Source: an uncultured Methylococcaceae bacterium (lineage in GTDB: Bacteria > Pseudomonadota > Gammaproteobacteria > Methylococcales > Methylomonadaceae). Taken from it: a DNA stretch of 64,000 bases. The number at the start of each line of letters is the position of its first letter. Position 1 is the first letter of the stretch. The stretch lies in assembly GCA_903839855.1 (NCBI GenBank), contig CAIMEB010000057.1, forward strand, positions 20,525-84,524, read 5' to 3'. The notes below the pieces were generated by a model. The model did no database searches, was not told the origin of the DNA, and saw only the letters and a program-made list of their open reading frames with translations. The position numbers and the translations under genes were made by a program. Positions 8,837-21,776 of the stretch are shown here, piece by piece.

Positions 8837-10666
8837 TTATTCAACTGTCACTGATTTTGCTAAATTTCTGGGTTGGTCTACATCCGTACCTTTTAAGATA
8901 GCCACATAATAAGACAATAACTGCAAGGGAATAGTATAAATAATAGGCGATACTTCATTATCAATTTGTGGCACTTTTATAATATGTACATTTTCGTCTT
9001 CAGTCGTCACCAAAGTTTCATCCATAAAGACAATTAATTGCCCACCACGTGCACTGACTTCCTGAATATTTGATTTTAACTTATCCAATAACTTGTTATT
9101 GGGCGCCACCGTGATCACTGGCATATCGGCATCAATTAACGCAAGTGGCCCGTGCTTCAATTCACCAGCTGGATAGGCTTCGGCATGAATATAAGATATT
9201 TCTTTAAGTTTTAAGGCACCTTCCATGGCAATGGGATAATGAGTCCCTCTACCCAAAAATAGCGCATGTTGTTTATCAGCAAACCTTTCAGCCAGGATTT
9301 CAATTTCTTTGTCGAGCTTTAATACACCTTCAATTTTTCCGGGTAAACCAAACAATTCAGAGGTTATTTTGGCTTCATCGGCTGCGGATAATTCAAAACG
9401 ACGACCGATTGCAATCACCAACAACATCAGTGCCGTCAATTGCGTGGTAAACGCTTTAGTCGATGCAACACCAATTTCTGGACCAGCACGGGTCATTAAA
9501 ACTAAGTCTGATTCTCTGACCAATGAACTTTCTGGACCATTACAAACGGCTAACGAATATTTAGCCCCCAGCTTCTTAGCCTCTTGCAAAGCCGCGAGAG
9601 TGTCAGCGGTTTCTCCCGATTGAGAGATGGTAACAATTAAGGTATCCGGTGCTAACACAGGGTTTCGATAACGAAACTCACTTGCGACCTCTATATTACA
9701 GGGTACTCTTGCAAAACTTTCAAACCAATAGCGTGCTACCAAACCGGCATGATAACTGGTGCCACAAGCTAAAATTTGTACTGATTTAATAGCATCAAAT
9801 ACTTCATTGGCATTATGACCAAAGGCATTTTCCTGTAGGCGATGGTTAATAAATCGCCCCTCTAAGGTTTGAGAAATAGCAAAGGGTTGCTCATGGATTT
9901 CTTTCAGCATGTAATGGCGGTATTGGCCTTTATTCACTGAATCTGCGGTCAATTGAGTTTCTTTGATCGGACGATTAACGATTTGATCATTTTCATCATA
10001 GATGACCAATTTATCAATACTAATGCTTGCAATATCGCCGTCTTCTAAAAAAATAAACTGCTGAGTCACCGGTAGTAAGGCCGCCACATCAGAGGCAATA
10101 AAAAACTCACCAATACCGACACCAATCACTAGGGGACTGCCTTTTCGACAGGCCACTAACGTGTTCGGATTTTCACTACTGATAATCCCCAACGAATAGG
10201 CACCTTCTAATGTTTGTACGGTTTGCTTAATAGCAAGCAGTAAATCGCCGGTTGTCTCCATCATCTTAGCTATCTGATGCACAATCACTTCAGTATCCGT
10301 TTCTGAAGTAAACACAAAGTCATCCGCTTTTAACTCGCTGCGTAAGTTTTCATGGTTTTCAATAATGCCATTATGAACAACAGCGATGGTATCTTTACTC
10401 ATGTGAGGATGTGCGTTTTCGGTACTGGGTTTTCCATGCGTTGCCCAACGGGTATGTGCAATGCCTACTGTTCCCGAAACGGGTTCAAGATTTATTAAAT
10501 CTTCTAGCCCTTTGACCTTTCCCAACTCTCTTTTTCTATAAATGGTTTGATGATTGACAACAGCTAATCCAGCCGAATCATAACCTCGATACTCTAATCG
10601 TTTAAGCCCTTCAATTAAGATAGGGACTATGTTTCGTTGTGCTACACCACCGACAATACCACACAT
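8837..10666 (-). CDS. glmS: Glutamine-fructose-6-phosphate aminotransferase
   Basis: MCGIVGGVAQRNIVPILIEGLKRLEYRGYDSAG; C-terminal NLAKSVTVE. Confidence 0.98.
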   Translation of the reverse strand: MCGIVGGVAQRNIVPILIEGLKRLEYRGYDSAGLAVVNHQTIYRKRELGKVKGLEDLINLEPVSGTVGIAHTRWATHGKPSTENAHPHMSKDTIAVVHNGIIENHENLRSELKADDFVFTSETDTEVIVHQIAKMMETTGDLLLAIKQTVQTLEGAYSLGIISSENPNTLVACRKGSPLVIGVGIGEFFIASDVAALLPVTQQFIFLEDGDIASISIDKLVIYDENDQIVNRPIKETQLTADSVNKGQYRHYMLKEIHEQPFAISQTLEGRFINHRLQENAFGHNANEVFDAIKSVQILACGTSYHAGLVARYWFESFARVPCNIEVASEFRYRNPVLAPDTLIVTISQSGETADTLAALQEAKKLGAKYSLAVCNGPESSLVRESDLVLMTRAGPEIGVASTKAFTTQLTALMLLVIAIGRRFELSAADEAKITSELFGLPGKIEGVLKLDKEIEILAERFADKQHALFLGRGTHYPIAMEGALKLKEISYIHAEAYPAGELKHGPLALIDADMPVITVAPNNKLLDKLKSNIQEVSARGGQLIVFMDETLVTTEDENVHIIKVPQIDNEVSPIIYTIPLQLLSYYVAILKGTDVDQPRNLAKSVTVE

Positions 10667-10667
10667 A

Positions 10668-12038
10668 TTATTTTTCCTGTTTTATAGGTCGTTGCCAATC
10701 AGCTATTGAAACTTGCTTGACTCGGCTTAGGGTTAACTGATTTTCTGGAGTATCTTTAGTAATCGTTGAGCCTGCACCAATGGTAGCATTTTTACCAATG
10801 GTCACAGGGGCGACTAACTGGGTATCCGAGCCTATAAATACCCCATCTTCAATCACTGTTCTAAATTTATTCGCACCATCATAATTACAGGTAATGGTGC
10901 CTGCGCCTATGTTAACACCACTGCCCACGGTCGTGTCACCAATATAACTTAAATGATTGATCTTGCTTCCTGAAGCAACAGATGATTTCTTGATTTCAAC
11001 AAAATTACCGATATGGACATGATCGGCTAATTCTGTTTCTGGACGTAAACGGGCAAAGGGACCAATTTTACTACCTGCGCCTATCACAGCATTATCAATT
11101 ACACAGTTAGCCAATATTTCTACATCATCACCAATGACTGAATTCTTAATCTGTGTATTAGCGCCAATTTTTACATTGTTTCCTAGACTATTTTTTCCTT
11201 CAATAATCACATTCACATCAATGATGATATCAATACCTAATGTTTCTATTGAACCTCTGATGTCAAAGCGAGCAGGATCTAACAACGTCACCCCTTGCTC
11301 CATTAATACTTGGGCTTGTTCTAGCTGATAAACCCGCTCTAAGTGACTTAATTGTACCCGATTATTAACCCCTAAGACCTCATCCACGGTGTCTGGCTGA
11401 CTGGTTATTACGTCTACCTTATCAGCGACCGCCATTTCAATGACATCGGTTAAATAATATTCTCCTTGGGCATTATTATTACCTAATTGTGCTAACCATT
11501 TTTTTAATTGCCCACCTTGTACAGCTAAAATTCCAGTATTACCTTCACTAATTAGCTTTTCATCTGGGGAGGCATCTTTTTCTTCGACAATTTTGGTGAC
11601 TTTTCCTGACTTGTCACGCACTATTCTGCCATAACCGGTAGGGTTATATAAATTAACCGTCAGTAGCGCTAAGGTGTTATGACTCACATTCGCTATTAAT
11701 TGCTGTACTGTACCTAACTTTAATAAGGGCACATCACCATAAAGAATAAGTACGGTATCGTCATCACCGATTTGTTCTTTACACTGTTGCACCGCATGTC
11801 CAGTACCTAATTGTTGTTTTTGTTCAACCCAGTTTGCATCCAAGTCTTTTAAAGTATTCCTTACCCGATCAGCGCCGTGACCATAAACAATGGTAATGGT
11901 ATTATTGTCTAACTGTTTGCTCATGTCATAGACATGTTGCAACAAGGGTCTATTGGCCACTTTATGTAATATCTTGGGTAATTCAGAGCGCATACGCGTG
12001 CCTTTACCCGCTGCAAGAATAATGGTTGTAATTTTCAT
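10668..12038 (-). CDS. glmU: Bifunctional UDP-GlcNAc pyrophosphorylase / GlcN-1-P acetyltransferase
   Basis: IILAAGKGTRMRSELPKILHKVA; left-handed beta-helix hexapeptide repeats at C-terminus. Confidence 0.98.
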   Translation of the reverse strand: MKITTIILAAGKGTRMRSELPKILHKVANRPLLQHVYDMSKQLDNNTITIVYGHGADRVRNTLKDLDANWVEQKQQLGTGHAVQQCKEQIGDDDTVLILYGDVPLLKLGTVQQLIANVSHNTLALLTVNLYNPTGYGRIVRDKSGKVTKIVEEKDASPDEKLISEGNTGILAVQGGQLKKWLAQLGNNNAQGEYYLTDVIEMAVADKVDVITSQPDTVDEVLGVNNRVQLSHLERVYQLEQAQVLMEQGVTLLDPARFDIRGSIETLGIDIIIDVNVIIEGKNSLGNNVKIGANTQIKNSVIGDDVEILANCVIDNAVIGAGSKIGPFARLRPETELADHVHIGNFVEIKKSSVASGSKINHLSYIGDTTVGSGVNIGAGTITCNYDGANKFRTVIEDGVFIGSDTQLVAPVTIGKNATIGAGSTITKDTPENQLTLSRVKQVSIADWQRPIKQEK

Positions 12039-12054
12039 TTGAAATCCTGTTAAA

Positions 12055-12097
12055 CAAAAAAGCCCGATAACGAGTTTAGCGCCACCGGGCTTTCTTT
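12055..12097 (-). terminator. Intrinsic terminator downstream of atpC
   Basis: Minus strand AAAGCCCGGTGGCGCTAAACTCGTTATCGGGCTTTTTTG hairpin plus T tract between atpC and glmU. Confidence 0.75.
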
Positions 12098-12164
12098 AAA
12101 TTAAAATATCGCCTGTTGTTCTATCAAGAAAAGTTATCCTGTCAAGAACAATGAGAGCTATCTA

Positions 12165-12587
12165 TTATCCACCGCGCTTTCTAAACCTATCCAGCGTTCT
12201 TAATTGCATAACAGCCTGTTGTAGTTGAGCCTGAGCGGTTGCATAATCAATCTTTCCTGATTTATCAGACAAGGCTTCTTCTGCTTTTACTTTAGCGTCT
12301 AAAGCAGCCACTTCATCGATGTCTTTTGCTCTAACCGCCGTGTCCGCCAAGATAGTCACTAAATGAGGCTGAATCTCTAACAGCCCACCTGAAATATAGA
12401 ACGGGTAGCTTTCAGTGGCACTCACTTTGACCCTAACTTCGCCAGGATTAAGCTTTGTTATCAACGGAGCATGACGAGGTGAAATACCTAATTCTCCCAA
12501 CTCACCCGGCGCAAAAATCATTTCCACACTTCCGGAAAATATCTCCTTTTCTGCACTGACAATGTCTACATGTACGGTCATGGTCAT
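12165..12587 (-). CDS. atpC: ATP synthase epsilon subunit (start likely at MTMTVHVD)
   Basis: VHVDIVSAEKEIFSGSVEMIFAPGELGELGISPRHAPLIT. Confidence 0.96.
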   Translation of the reverse strand: MTMTVHVDIVSAEKEIFSGSVEMIFAPGELGELGISPRHAPLITKLNPGEVRVKVSATESYPFYISGGLLEIQPHLVTILADTAVRAKDIDEVAALDAKVKAEEALSDKSGKIDYATAQAQLQQAVMQLRTLDRFRKRGG

Positions 12588-12638
12588 TTCTTCACCTTTT
12601 CCCAACGCCTCTCCACCGTTAGGAGGAGAGGCTATTTA

Positions 12639-14033
<1,395 letters not shown>

Positions 14034-14078
14034 TTAGTGTGATGTCATTTTGCTTGGGTCCTTCGACTAGCGAGAGCC

Positions 14079-14942
14079 TTAAACAGCGGCGGCACCGGCA
14101 ACAATTTCCGAAATTTCTTGAGTAATAGCAGCTTGTCTGGCTTTGTTGTAAATCAATTGCAACTCACCGATAAGATTGCCTGCGTTATCTGAAGCACTCT
14201 TCATAGCAACCATTCTGGCAGCCTGTTCACAGGCATTATTTTCAACCAATCCTTGATATACCTTTGATTCTATAAAGCGGGTCAATAAATGATCCAATAC
14301 TTCTTTTGCATCAGGCTCATAAATATAATCCCAGTGACCACCCAAATTTTCATCCAGTTCACAGGCGGCTACAGGTAACAATTGCTCGATTGTAGGCTTT
14401 TGAGTCATGGTGTTGACAAACTCATTACTGATTACAAACAATTGATCAATTTTACCTGACTCGTAAGCATCCAGCATTATTTTAATAATACCGACTATGT
14501 CGTGTAGGTGCGGAGCGTCACCTAATTTGGATACTTGACCGATTAAATTCACCTTTAAGTTACTGAAAAAACCGAATGCTTTAGTCCCAATCGTACAAAT
14601 ATCAACTTCAACATTTGCATTATTCCATTGACCTAATTCAGACAGCGTTTTTCTAAATAAATTTGAATTTAACCCACCGCACAAACCTCTATCAGAACTA
14701 ATCAGGATAACGCCAACACGCTTTACCTCACGTGTTATTAAATACGGGTGTTTATACTCTGGATTCGCTTGAGCCAAGTGCTTAATAATTTGGCCTATCT
14801 TTTTAGAATAGGGCCTTGTTGCCTGCATTCTGTCTTTTGTTTTACGCATTTTACTCGCCGCAACCATCTCCATTGCCCGAGTGATCTTTTGAGTATTTTT
14901 GATACTCGCGATCTTTGTGCGTATTTCTTTGCCAACAGCCAT
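14079..14942 (-). CDS. atpG: ATP synthase gamma subunit
   Basis: [39 protein letters not shown]. Confidence 0.98.
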   Translation of the reverse strand: MAVGKEIRTKIASIKNTQKITRAMEMVAASKMRKTKDRMQATRPYSKKIGQIIKHLAQANPEYKHPYLITREVKRVGVILISSDRGLCGGLNSNLFRKTLSELGQWNNANVEVDICTIGTKAFGFFSNLKVNLIGQVSKLGDAPHLHDIVGIIKIMLDAYESGKIDQLFVISNEFVNTMTQKPTIEQLLPVAACELDENLGGHWDYIYEPDAKEVLDHLLTRFIESKVYQGLVENNACEQAARMVAMKSASDNAGNLIGELQLIYNKARQAAITQEISEIVAGAAAV

Positions 14943-14954
14943 TTGAAGACCCTT

Positions 14955-16496
14955 TTACCAACTATGAGTTTTAATGAAAGTTTCTATCGCAGTACGTAAA
15001 CTACTGCTAATTTCATTATTAAAGTCGCCAGTCGCATTAATGTTATCAAGTAACTCAGCATGTTCCGATTTCACGTATAGATGCAATGCAGATTCAAAAC
15101 TTAGCACCTTATTGACTTCTATACCATCAAGAAAACCTTCATTGGCAGCAAACAATGAGACTGCCATTTGTGCAACTGACATGGGTGAATATTGATTTTG
15201 CTTCATCAGCTCGGTCACACGTTGACCGCGTTCAATTTGCTTACGGGTGCTTTCATCTAAATCTGAAGCAAACTGAGCAAAAGCCGCTAATTCACGGTAT
15301 TGAGCTAAATCAAGACGTGTACCGCCCCCTAGCTTTTTAATAATCTTGGTTTGTGCAGCACCACCTACTCGAGATACGGATAGACCCGCGTTAACCGCTG
15401 GACGAATACCTGAGTTAAATAAGTTACTTTCCAAGAAAATCTGACCATCTGTAATAGAAATTACGTTAGTCGGTACGAAAGCCGATACGTCGCCACCTTG
15501 CGTTTCAATAATAGGCAATGCCGTTAATGAACCTGTTTTACCCTTTACTTTTCCGCCGGTTAATTTTTCAACTTCATCCGCGTTAATTCTTGATGCTCTT
15601 TCCAATAAACGTGAATGTAAATAAAACACGTCACCGGGATACGCTTCACGACCGGGCGGTCTGCGTAATAATAATGATACTTGACGATAAGCCCAGGCTT
15701 GTTTAGTCAAATCATCATAAATAATTAAGGCATCTTCACCGCGATCTCTAAAGAACTCGCCCATTGAACAACCCGTGTACGGTGCGATAAATTGTAACGC
15801 AGCTGATTCAGAAGCAGAGGCCGCAACGATAATGGTGTGCGCCATAGCCCCGTGTTCTTCAAGTTTACGTACTACGTTAGCAATCGATGAACGTTTTTGA
15901 CCAATCGCTACATAGATACATTTAATACCTGTGCCTTTTTGGTTAATTATGGCGTCGATTGCAATCGCAGTTTTACCCGTTTGTCTGTCACCAATGATTA
16001 ACTCACGTTGACCACGTCCCACTGGTATCATCGCATCAATTGATTTCAAACCTAACTGCACAGGCTGATCAACTGACTGACGGGCAATTACACCCGGAGC
16101 AATTTTTTCAATTGGAGCCGTTTCAGTGGTGTCAATCGCACCTTTACCATCAATAGGATTACCCAGTGCATCAACCACACGGCCTAGCAATGCTTCACCA
16201 ACAGGCACTTCTAAAATTTTTCCAGTACATTTAACCGTATCGCCTTCAGTAATGTGTTGATAGTTACCTAAAACCACCACACCCACTGAATCTCTTTCCA
16301 GGTTAAGTGCCATGCCAAAGGTATTGCCCGGGAACTCAAGCATCTCACCTTGCATCGCTTCTGAAAGACCATGTACTCTAACAATACCGTCAGTCACACT
16401 GACTACGGTACCTTCTGTATGCGCTTCGGCACTTAAGTCGAAGTTTTCGATCTTCTTTTTAATCAGATCACTTATTTCAGATGGGTTTAATTGCAT
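14955..16496 (-). CDS. atpA: ATP synthase alpha subunit
   Basis: [44 protein letters not shown]. Confidence 0.99.
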   Translation of the reverse strand: MQLNPSEISDLIKKKIENFDLSAEAHTEGTVVSVTDGIVRVHGLSEAMQGEMLEFPGNTFGMALNLERDSVGVVVLGNYQHITEGDTVKCTGKILEVPVGEALLGRVVDALGNPIDGKGAIDTTETAPIEKIAPGVIARQSVDQPVQLGLKSIDAMIPVGRGQRELIIGDRQTGKTAIAIDAIINQKGTGIKCIYVAIGQKRSSIANVVRKLEEHGAMAHTIIVAASASESAALQFIAPYTGCSMGEFFRDRGEDALIIYDDLTKQAWAYRQVSLLLRRPPGREAYPGDVFYLHSRLLERASRINADEVEKLTGGKVKGKTGSLTALPIIETQGGDVSAFVPTNVISITDGQIFLESNLFNSGIRPAVNAGLSVSRVGGAAQTKIIKKLGGGTRLDLAQYRELAAFAQFASDLDESTRKQIERGQRVTELMKQNQYSPMSVAQMAVSLFAANEGFLDGIEVNKVLSFESALHLYVKSEHAELLDNINATGDFNNEISSSLRTAIETFIKTHSW

Positions 16497-16512
16497 GTTC
16501 TATTTCTCACTC

Positions 16513-17046
16513 TCACTGTAGCGCTTTTTGCATTTGTTGAAGCCGACCTTTAATAGATCCGTCGATGACTCTGTCGCCTGCCCTTACTAAAACACCACCT
16601 ATTAATGATTTATCAACGGCAACATTCATAATAATCTTCTTGCCTAAGGTTTTTTCTAAAGTCGCTGTAAAACGCTGCTTCGCTTCTTTGGATAAAGCAT
16701 AAGCAGTGAAGACCTGAACATCGACATAACCTTCATCCTCTGCCTTATACGCTTCAAATAACGTAGCAATATGTGGCAGCAGCACTAATCGATGGTTATG
16801 AACCAGCAACTTTAGGAAATTACCATTCTCTTCATTAATATGATCTTGGCAAATATCCAGCATCAACGCTGATAACCTTTGTCTATTAACTTTTGGATTA
16901 TCAACTACGACAGAAATATCTTCGTTTTTAAGTACAGCTGACATAAAAGCCAAGCTCTTAGACCATTCTGTAGTCGCATGAGTTTCTTTAGCTCTTTTAA
17001 AAACCGCAGCTGCATAAGGCCTTGCCAATGTTGCCAGTTCGCTCAT
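16513..17046 (-). CDS. atpH: ATP synthase delta subunit
   Basis: LARPYAAAVFKRAKE...IGGVLVRAGDRVIDGSIKGRLQQM. Confidence 0.96.
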   Translation of the reverse strand: MSELATLARPYAAAVFKRAKETHATTEWSKSLAFMSAVLKNEDISVVVDNPKVNRQRLSALMLDICQDHINEENGNFLKLLVHNHRLVLLPHIATLFEAYKAEDEGYVDVQVFTAYALSKEAKQRFTATLEKTLGKKIIMNVAVDKSLIGGVLVRAGDRVIDGSIKGRLQQMQKALQ

Positions 17047-17051
17047 TATGC

Positions 17052-17525
17052 TTAACCCAGTTGATTAGAAACTTTGCTAATAATATCTTGATGTTTGGCC
17101 TTATCAATTTCTGCACCCAGAATTTGTTCTGCCGCACTCAAAGCCAGTTCAGCTACCTGTTGACGTAAACCTTCTTTAGCCTGCTGTATTTCTTGTTCAA
17201 TTTGTGCTTTTGCCGCAAGAATCAATCTGTCACCTTCTTTTTTAGCAGTGTCTTTTGATTCTTCAACGATTTCATTGGCACGTTTTTGAGCCAGAGTAAC
17301 AATCTCTGAAGATTGTTCTTTGGCTTCCTTTATAACGCCTATCGCTTTCTTTTCGGCCAGGATAATTTGTTCCTGACCTTTTTCAGCCGCCGCTAAACCA
17401 TCGGCAATTTTCTTTTTACGTTCTTCTAAAGAGTCAAATAAAGGCGGCCAAATGTACTTCATGGTAAACCATACCAGAAGTGCAAAGGTAATCATTTGCC
17501 CAATCAGAGTAGCATTGATACTCAC
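17052..17525 (-). CDS. atpF: ATP synthase b subunit
   Basis: [29 protein letters not shown] plus long coiled coil. Confidence 0.97.
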   Translation of the reverse strand: MSINATLIGQMITFALLVWFTMKYIWPPLFDSLEERKKKIADGLAAAEKGQEQIILAEKKAIGVIKEAKEQSSEIVTLAQKRANEIVEESKDTAKKEGDRLILAAKAQIEQEIQQAKEGLRQQVAELALSAAEQILGAEIDKAKHQDIISKVSNQLG

Positions 17526-17566
17526 GATGCGTTCCTCTTGTTGCTATTAAACACGATGGTAATCTA

Positions 17567-17869
<303 letters not shown>

Positions 17870-17903
17870 TTAGTTAAATAATAAAAAGGGTAAATAAAAA
17901 AAA

Positions 17904-18707
<804 letters not shown>

Positions 18708-19085
18708 TTAACGCATCAATAGTGCGAACCAAAAAACCGATAATGCTGCAATATAACTCACCAGCAGCGGTAATATTTTTATATCAGGCACATTAAAAAT
18801 CATTACAAACAGCACCGCCGTTAATAATAATTTTCCTGACTCACCTGCATAAAAAGAATTGACAACCGTTCTTGCCGATTGCCTAGACGATTTGTATACC
18901 ATTAACGCAAAGAAAAGATTGGGTATAAATGCCGCAATCCCTCCTAAAAATCCCGATAGACCTTGTTGTTGCCCACCGAAAAAACCAAAGCCCGCAGTGA
19001 TCATCAGTATTATCAAGATTTGATAACTCAGAATCTTACTGACCGTAGAGAAATTTCTATCGATCACATAACCCTCCAAACACAA
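18708..19085 (-). CDS. atpI: ATP synthase protein I
   Basis: Four-TM small protein upstream of atpB; SGFLGGIAAFIPNLFFALMVYK. Confidence 0.85.
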   Translation of the reverse strand: MCLEGYVIDRNFSTVSKILSYQILIILMITAGFGFFGGQQQGLSGFLGGIAAFIPNLFFALMVYKSSRQSARTVVNSFYAGESGKLLLTAVLFVMIFNVPDIKILPLLVSYIAALSVFWFALLMR

Positions 19086-19277
19086 TAGCCAAGGGATTAT
19101 ATCTATCGATGCAAATTAAATCAAGGCAGATTGAAATCAAAACCTGGATTTTATATCTAATAACGGCGTATCGGATTTTTCGAAAGCATTATACCCCACT
19201 TCGAACAAGGTAAACGTAAATATGTCATAAAATGTTCATTTAATTAAATTGGACGTGCTTTCCGATGCCTCATCGGA

Positions 19278-20186
19278 TTACAACTCGCCAACTAATCTCA
19301 CTTCTGCTTCGTGATATTTTTTTGCACAAAAGTCAGTCACCTCGGTAGGTAATAGGGGACCTGGGGCGGTTTTATTCCAATCCAGGGTTTCTAAATAATC
19401 ACGAATATACTGTTTATCAAAGCTGGGCGGACTGACACCGACCTGATATTGATCAGCCGGCCAGAATCTTGAGGAATCCGGTGTTAATACTTCATCAATC
19501 AGATATAAAATCCCTGCATCATCGACACCAAATTCAAATTTGGTATCGGCAATAATAATGCCTCGCTCCTTTGCATAGTCGGCAGCTTCCTGATAGATCT
19601 TCAAGCTGGCATCACGCACTTGCTCTGCCAAGTCTTGTCCCATTAAGGCTACCGTGGCTTCAAAGGAGACATTTTCATCGTGTTGATCCATTGCGGCTTT
19701 TGTTGAGGGAGTATAAATCGCTTCGGGTAATTGCTGTGCCTGTTGCAAGCCAGTGGGTAATTTAATGCCACAAATCTCGCCTGATTTTAGATAATCTTTC
19801 CAACCGGAACCGATTAGATAACCTCGCACGATGGCTTCAACCGGTAAGGGTTTTAATTTTCTGACAATCACCGAGCGGCCTTCAACCTGATTACGTTCAG
19901 ACTCATCAGGTAAAACAGTTTGCAGACTGATATCGGTCAAATGATTAGGCATGATGTGACCCAAGGTCTTAAACCAGAAGTTTGATATACGTGTTAATAC
20001 GCGACCTTTGCCCGGAATAGGATCGGGTAATATAACATCGAATGCAGAAAGCCTATCGGTTGCCACTATCAACATGGTGTTATCATCAATATCATAGATA
20101 TCTCTTACTTTTCCACGCGCCCTTAGTTTTAAAGAAGTCAGTGTTGATTGATATAAAGCGGCCGGCGTAGTCATAATTCCTCGCAA
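19278..20186 (-). CDS. purC: SAICAR synthetase (likely start MTTPAALYQ)
   Basis: [41 protein letters not shown]. Confidence 0.97.
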   Translation of the reverse strand: MRGIMTTPAALYQSTLTSLKLRARGKVRDIYDIDDNTMLIVATDRLSAFDVILPDPIPGKGRVLTRISNFWFKTLGHIMPNHLTDISLQTVLPDESERNQVEGRSVIVRKLKPLPVEAIVRGYLIGSGWKDYLKSGEICGIKLPTGLQQAQQLPEAIYTPSTKAAMDQHDENVSFEATVALMGQDLAEQVRDASLKIYQEAADYAKERGIIIADTKFEFGVDDAGILYLIDEVLTPDSSRFWPADQYQVGVSPPSFDKQYIRDYLETLDWNKTAPGPLLPTEVTDFCAKKYHEAEVRLVGEL

Positions 20187-20409
20187 AGGTTTTAAAATTT
20201 GAAACGATTTGTTGATAAAGAATTAACTGTATCGAATAGATTTAACGCTAGTTAGTCTACTTACAGTCCATTTCTTCAGTGACATCGTTATTGCTGAAGC
20301 GATTTTAACATTATTCTTTAAAGCAAAAACTGGCTTATCATTGAATCAATCAATTTAATTAAAGCCTGATGTTGCTGGTTACAGCCTTTGAATCGATTAA
20401 AATATCACC

Positions 20410-20913
20410 CTATCCATCTTTAAGAGAACGACGCAAATCCTTAATAAGACGATAAAGGTGTAACGGGTCTGTCGGTGAGGCAATAAAACCAAACCGTTCA
20501 TAGAACTGTTTAGCTTGTCTGTCTTTGGCATGAACGGCAAAAGCACGAATACCGCCAATATCGGCAGCTTGCAAGGTGCGTTTCATTGCGTCCTTCAGTA
20601 AACCAGAACCAATACGGCGACCTTGCCAAGCTTTGCTAACAGCAAGCCGCGCTAACAACATAATGGGAACAGGGTGATGAGCCAAGCCTTTGGTTAAACG
20701 TTCGGGCGCATCACAAAAAGCAATTTCACCCACAACGAGACTGTAAAAACCAATCACCTCTGCATCATGTAGACCAATATAGGTTTGTGAGGCGTTGGCT
20801 TGCTGATTTCCAAGAGCGTAACGAATCAAAAAACGGTCAAGCTCCTCGCTACCTGAGCTAAAGTTATCGATAGGATGGTCACGACGTAGCTTTTCAATAC
20901 GAAATCCGGTCAT
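20410..20913 (-). CDS. GNAT acetyltransferase toxin (TacT-like)
   Basis: GNAT fold LARLAVSKAWQGRRIGSGLLKDAM...FYERFGFIASP; overlaps DUF1778 gene by 4 bp. Confidence 0.88.
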   Translation of the reverse strand: MTGFRIEKLRRDHPIDNFSSGSEELDRFLIRYALGNQQANASQTYIGLHDAEVIGFYSLVVGEIAFCDAPERLTKGLAHHPVPIMLLARLAVSKAWQGRRIGSGLLKDAMKRTLQAADIGGIRAFAVHAKDRQAKQFYERFGFIASPTDPLHLYRLIKDLRRSLKDG

Positions 20914-21197
20914 TCGACCTTCGTCTCAAATGGGCTTGACTCACGAAATAACTGTTGCAGTTGAGGCACTATTTGAGGAGGTGCATCGAGTACTGCCATA
21001 AATTTTTCCCATTGCTCAGCATCAAGTTCAAAGCGTCGCCGTTCGGTTAGTGTTTCAGTCGCACGTTGCAAAGCACTTGCTAAGACAAACTGGCTGACAG
21101 AGCAATGAGCGGCTTTAGCAGCGGCGCTTAAAGTCTGTTTTGCTTCCTGTGATAAACGTAAATCGAGTTTTGTGGTGCGCGTTGATTGAGCCATCAT
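20910..21197 (-). CDS. DUF1778 ribbon-helix-helix antitoxin (TacA-like)
   Basis: TKLDLRLSQEAKQTLSAAAKAAHCSVSQFVLASAL. Confidence 0.88.
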   Translation of the reverse strand: MMAQSTRTTKLDLRLSQEAKQTLSAAAKAAHCSVSQFVLASALQRATETLTERRRFELDAEQWEKFMAVLDAPPQIVPQLQQLFRESSPFETKVE

Positions 21198-21239
21198 AGT
21201 TCCTCCGGTATTGAAGGGAAAGTATCATAGATGACAGAC

Positions 21240-21253
21240 ATTGTCATGACAAT
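21240..21253. promoter_or_regulatory. Putative toxin-antitoxin operator palindrome
   Basis: Perfect 14-bp palindrome ATTGTCATGACAAT upstream of DUF1778 gene, flanked by further TGACA half-sites. Confidence 0.55.
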
Positions 21254-21281
21254 AATTGACAACCATGACAGACGAAGATCA

Positions 21282-21616
21282 GCTTGCTCTTAACAAGACC
21301 CAGAATGCTCTAAAAGGAAAGACTTTCAGAGTAAACAGAACCACTTTTAGAGCAAAAGGATACTTGTTTGTTACAAACAAGATCATGTTTACTCTAAACA
21401 GACTTCCTTTTGTCGCAAACAGAACCTAGAATGCTCAAAAGGAAAGACTTTTAGAGTAAACAGAACCATTCTTAGAGCAAAAGAATACTTGTTTGTTGCA
21501 AACAAGATCATGTTTACTCTAAAAGAGATTAAGAATGTAACAAACAAGGTTCTGTTTATCGTAAACATGACTTTGTTTGCTATAAAAGAGTCTCTTTTTA
21601 TTGCAGACACGGATAC
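21282..21616. repeat. Tandem array of about 16 degenerate 21-bp units, each with a short hyphenated palindrome (consensus KTTTR-NNN-YAAAM)
   Basis: Unit starts 21282, 21303, 21324, 21345, 21366, 21387, 21408, 21429, 21449, 21470, 21491, 21512, 21533, 21554, 21575, 21596. Confidence 0.9.
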
Positions 21617-21776
21617 GAAAACTGTAGAGCTGTCATTGTATACGGCGTTCTTGTACTTGTTTATGGTAGTTTAATTTTTAAAGCGGTTAAATATTAAACA
21701 ATCCCTAGTGATTTTTCAGACATAATACCTCTTATTACAATGTAATCCCCCCAATATAAATTTTCAGAGTTTATTT

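Noticed and set aside
19260-19275. Possible terminator hairpin TCCGATGCCTCATCGGA after purC
   Set aside because: Short stem without a T tract on the purC strand; too weak to call.
21282-21616. CRISPR array
   Set aside because: Units are 21 bp with no ~30-bp conserved repeat/unique spacer pattern, and no cas genes are in the window.
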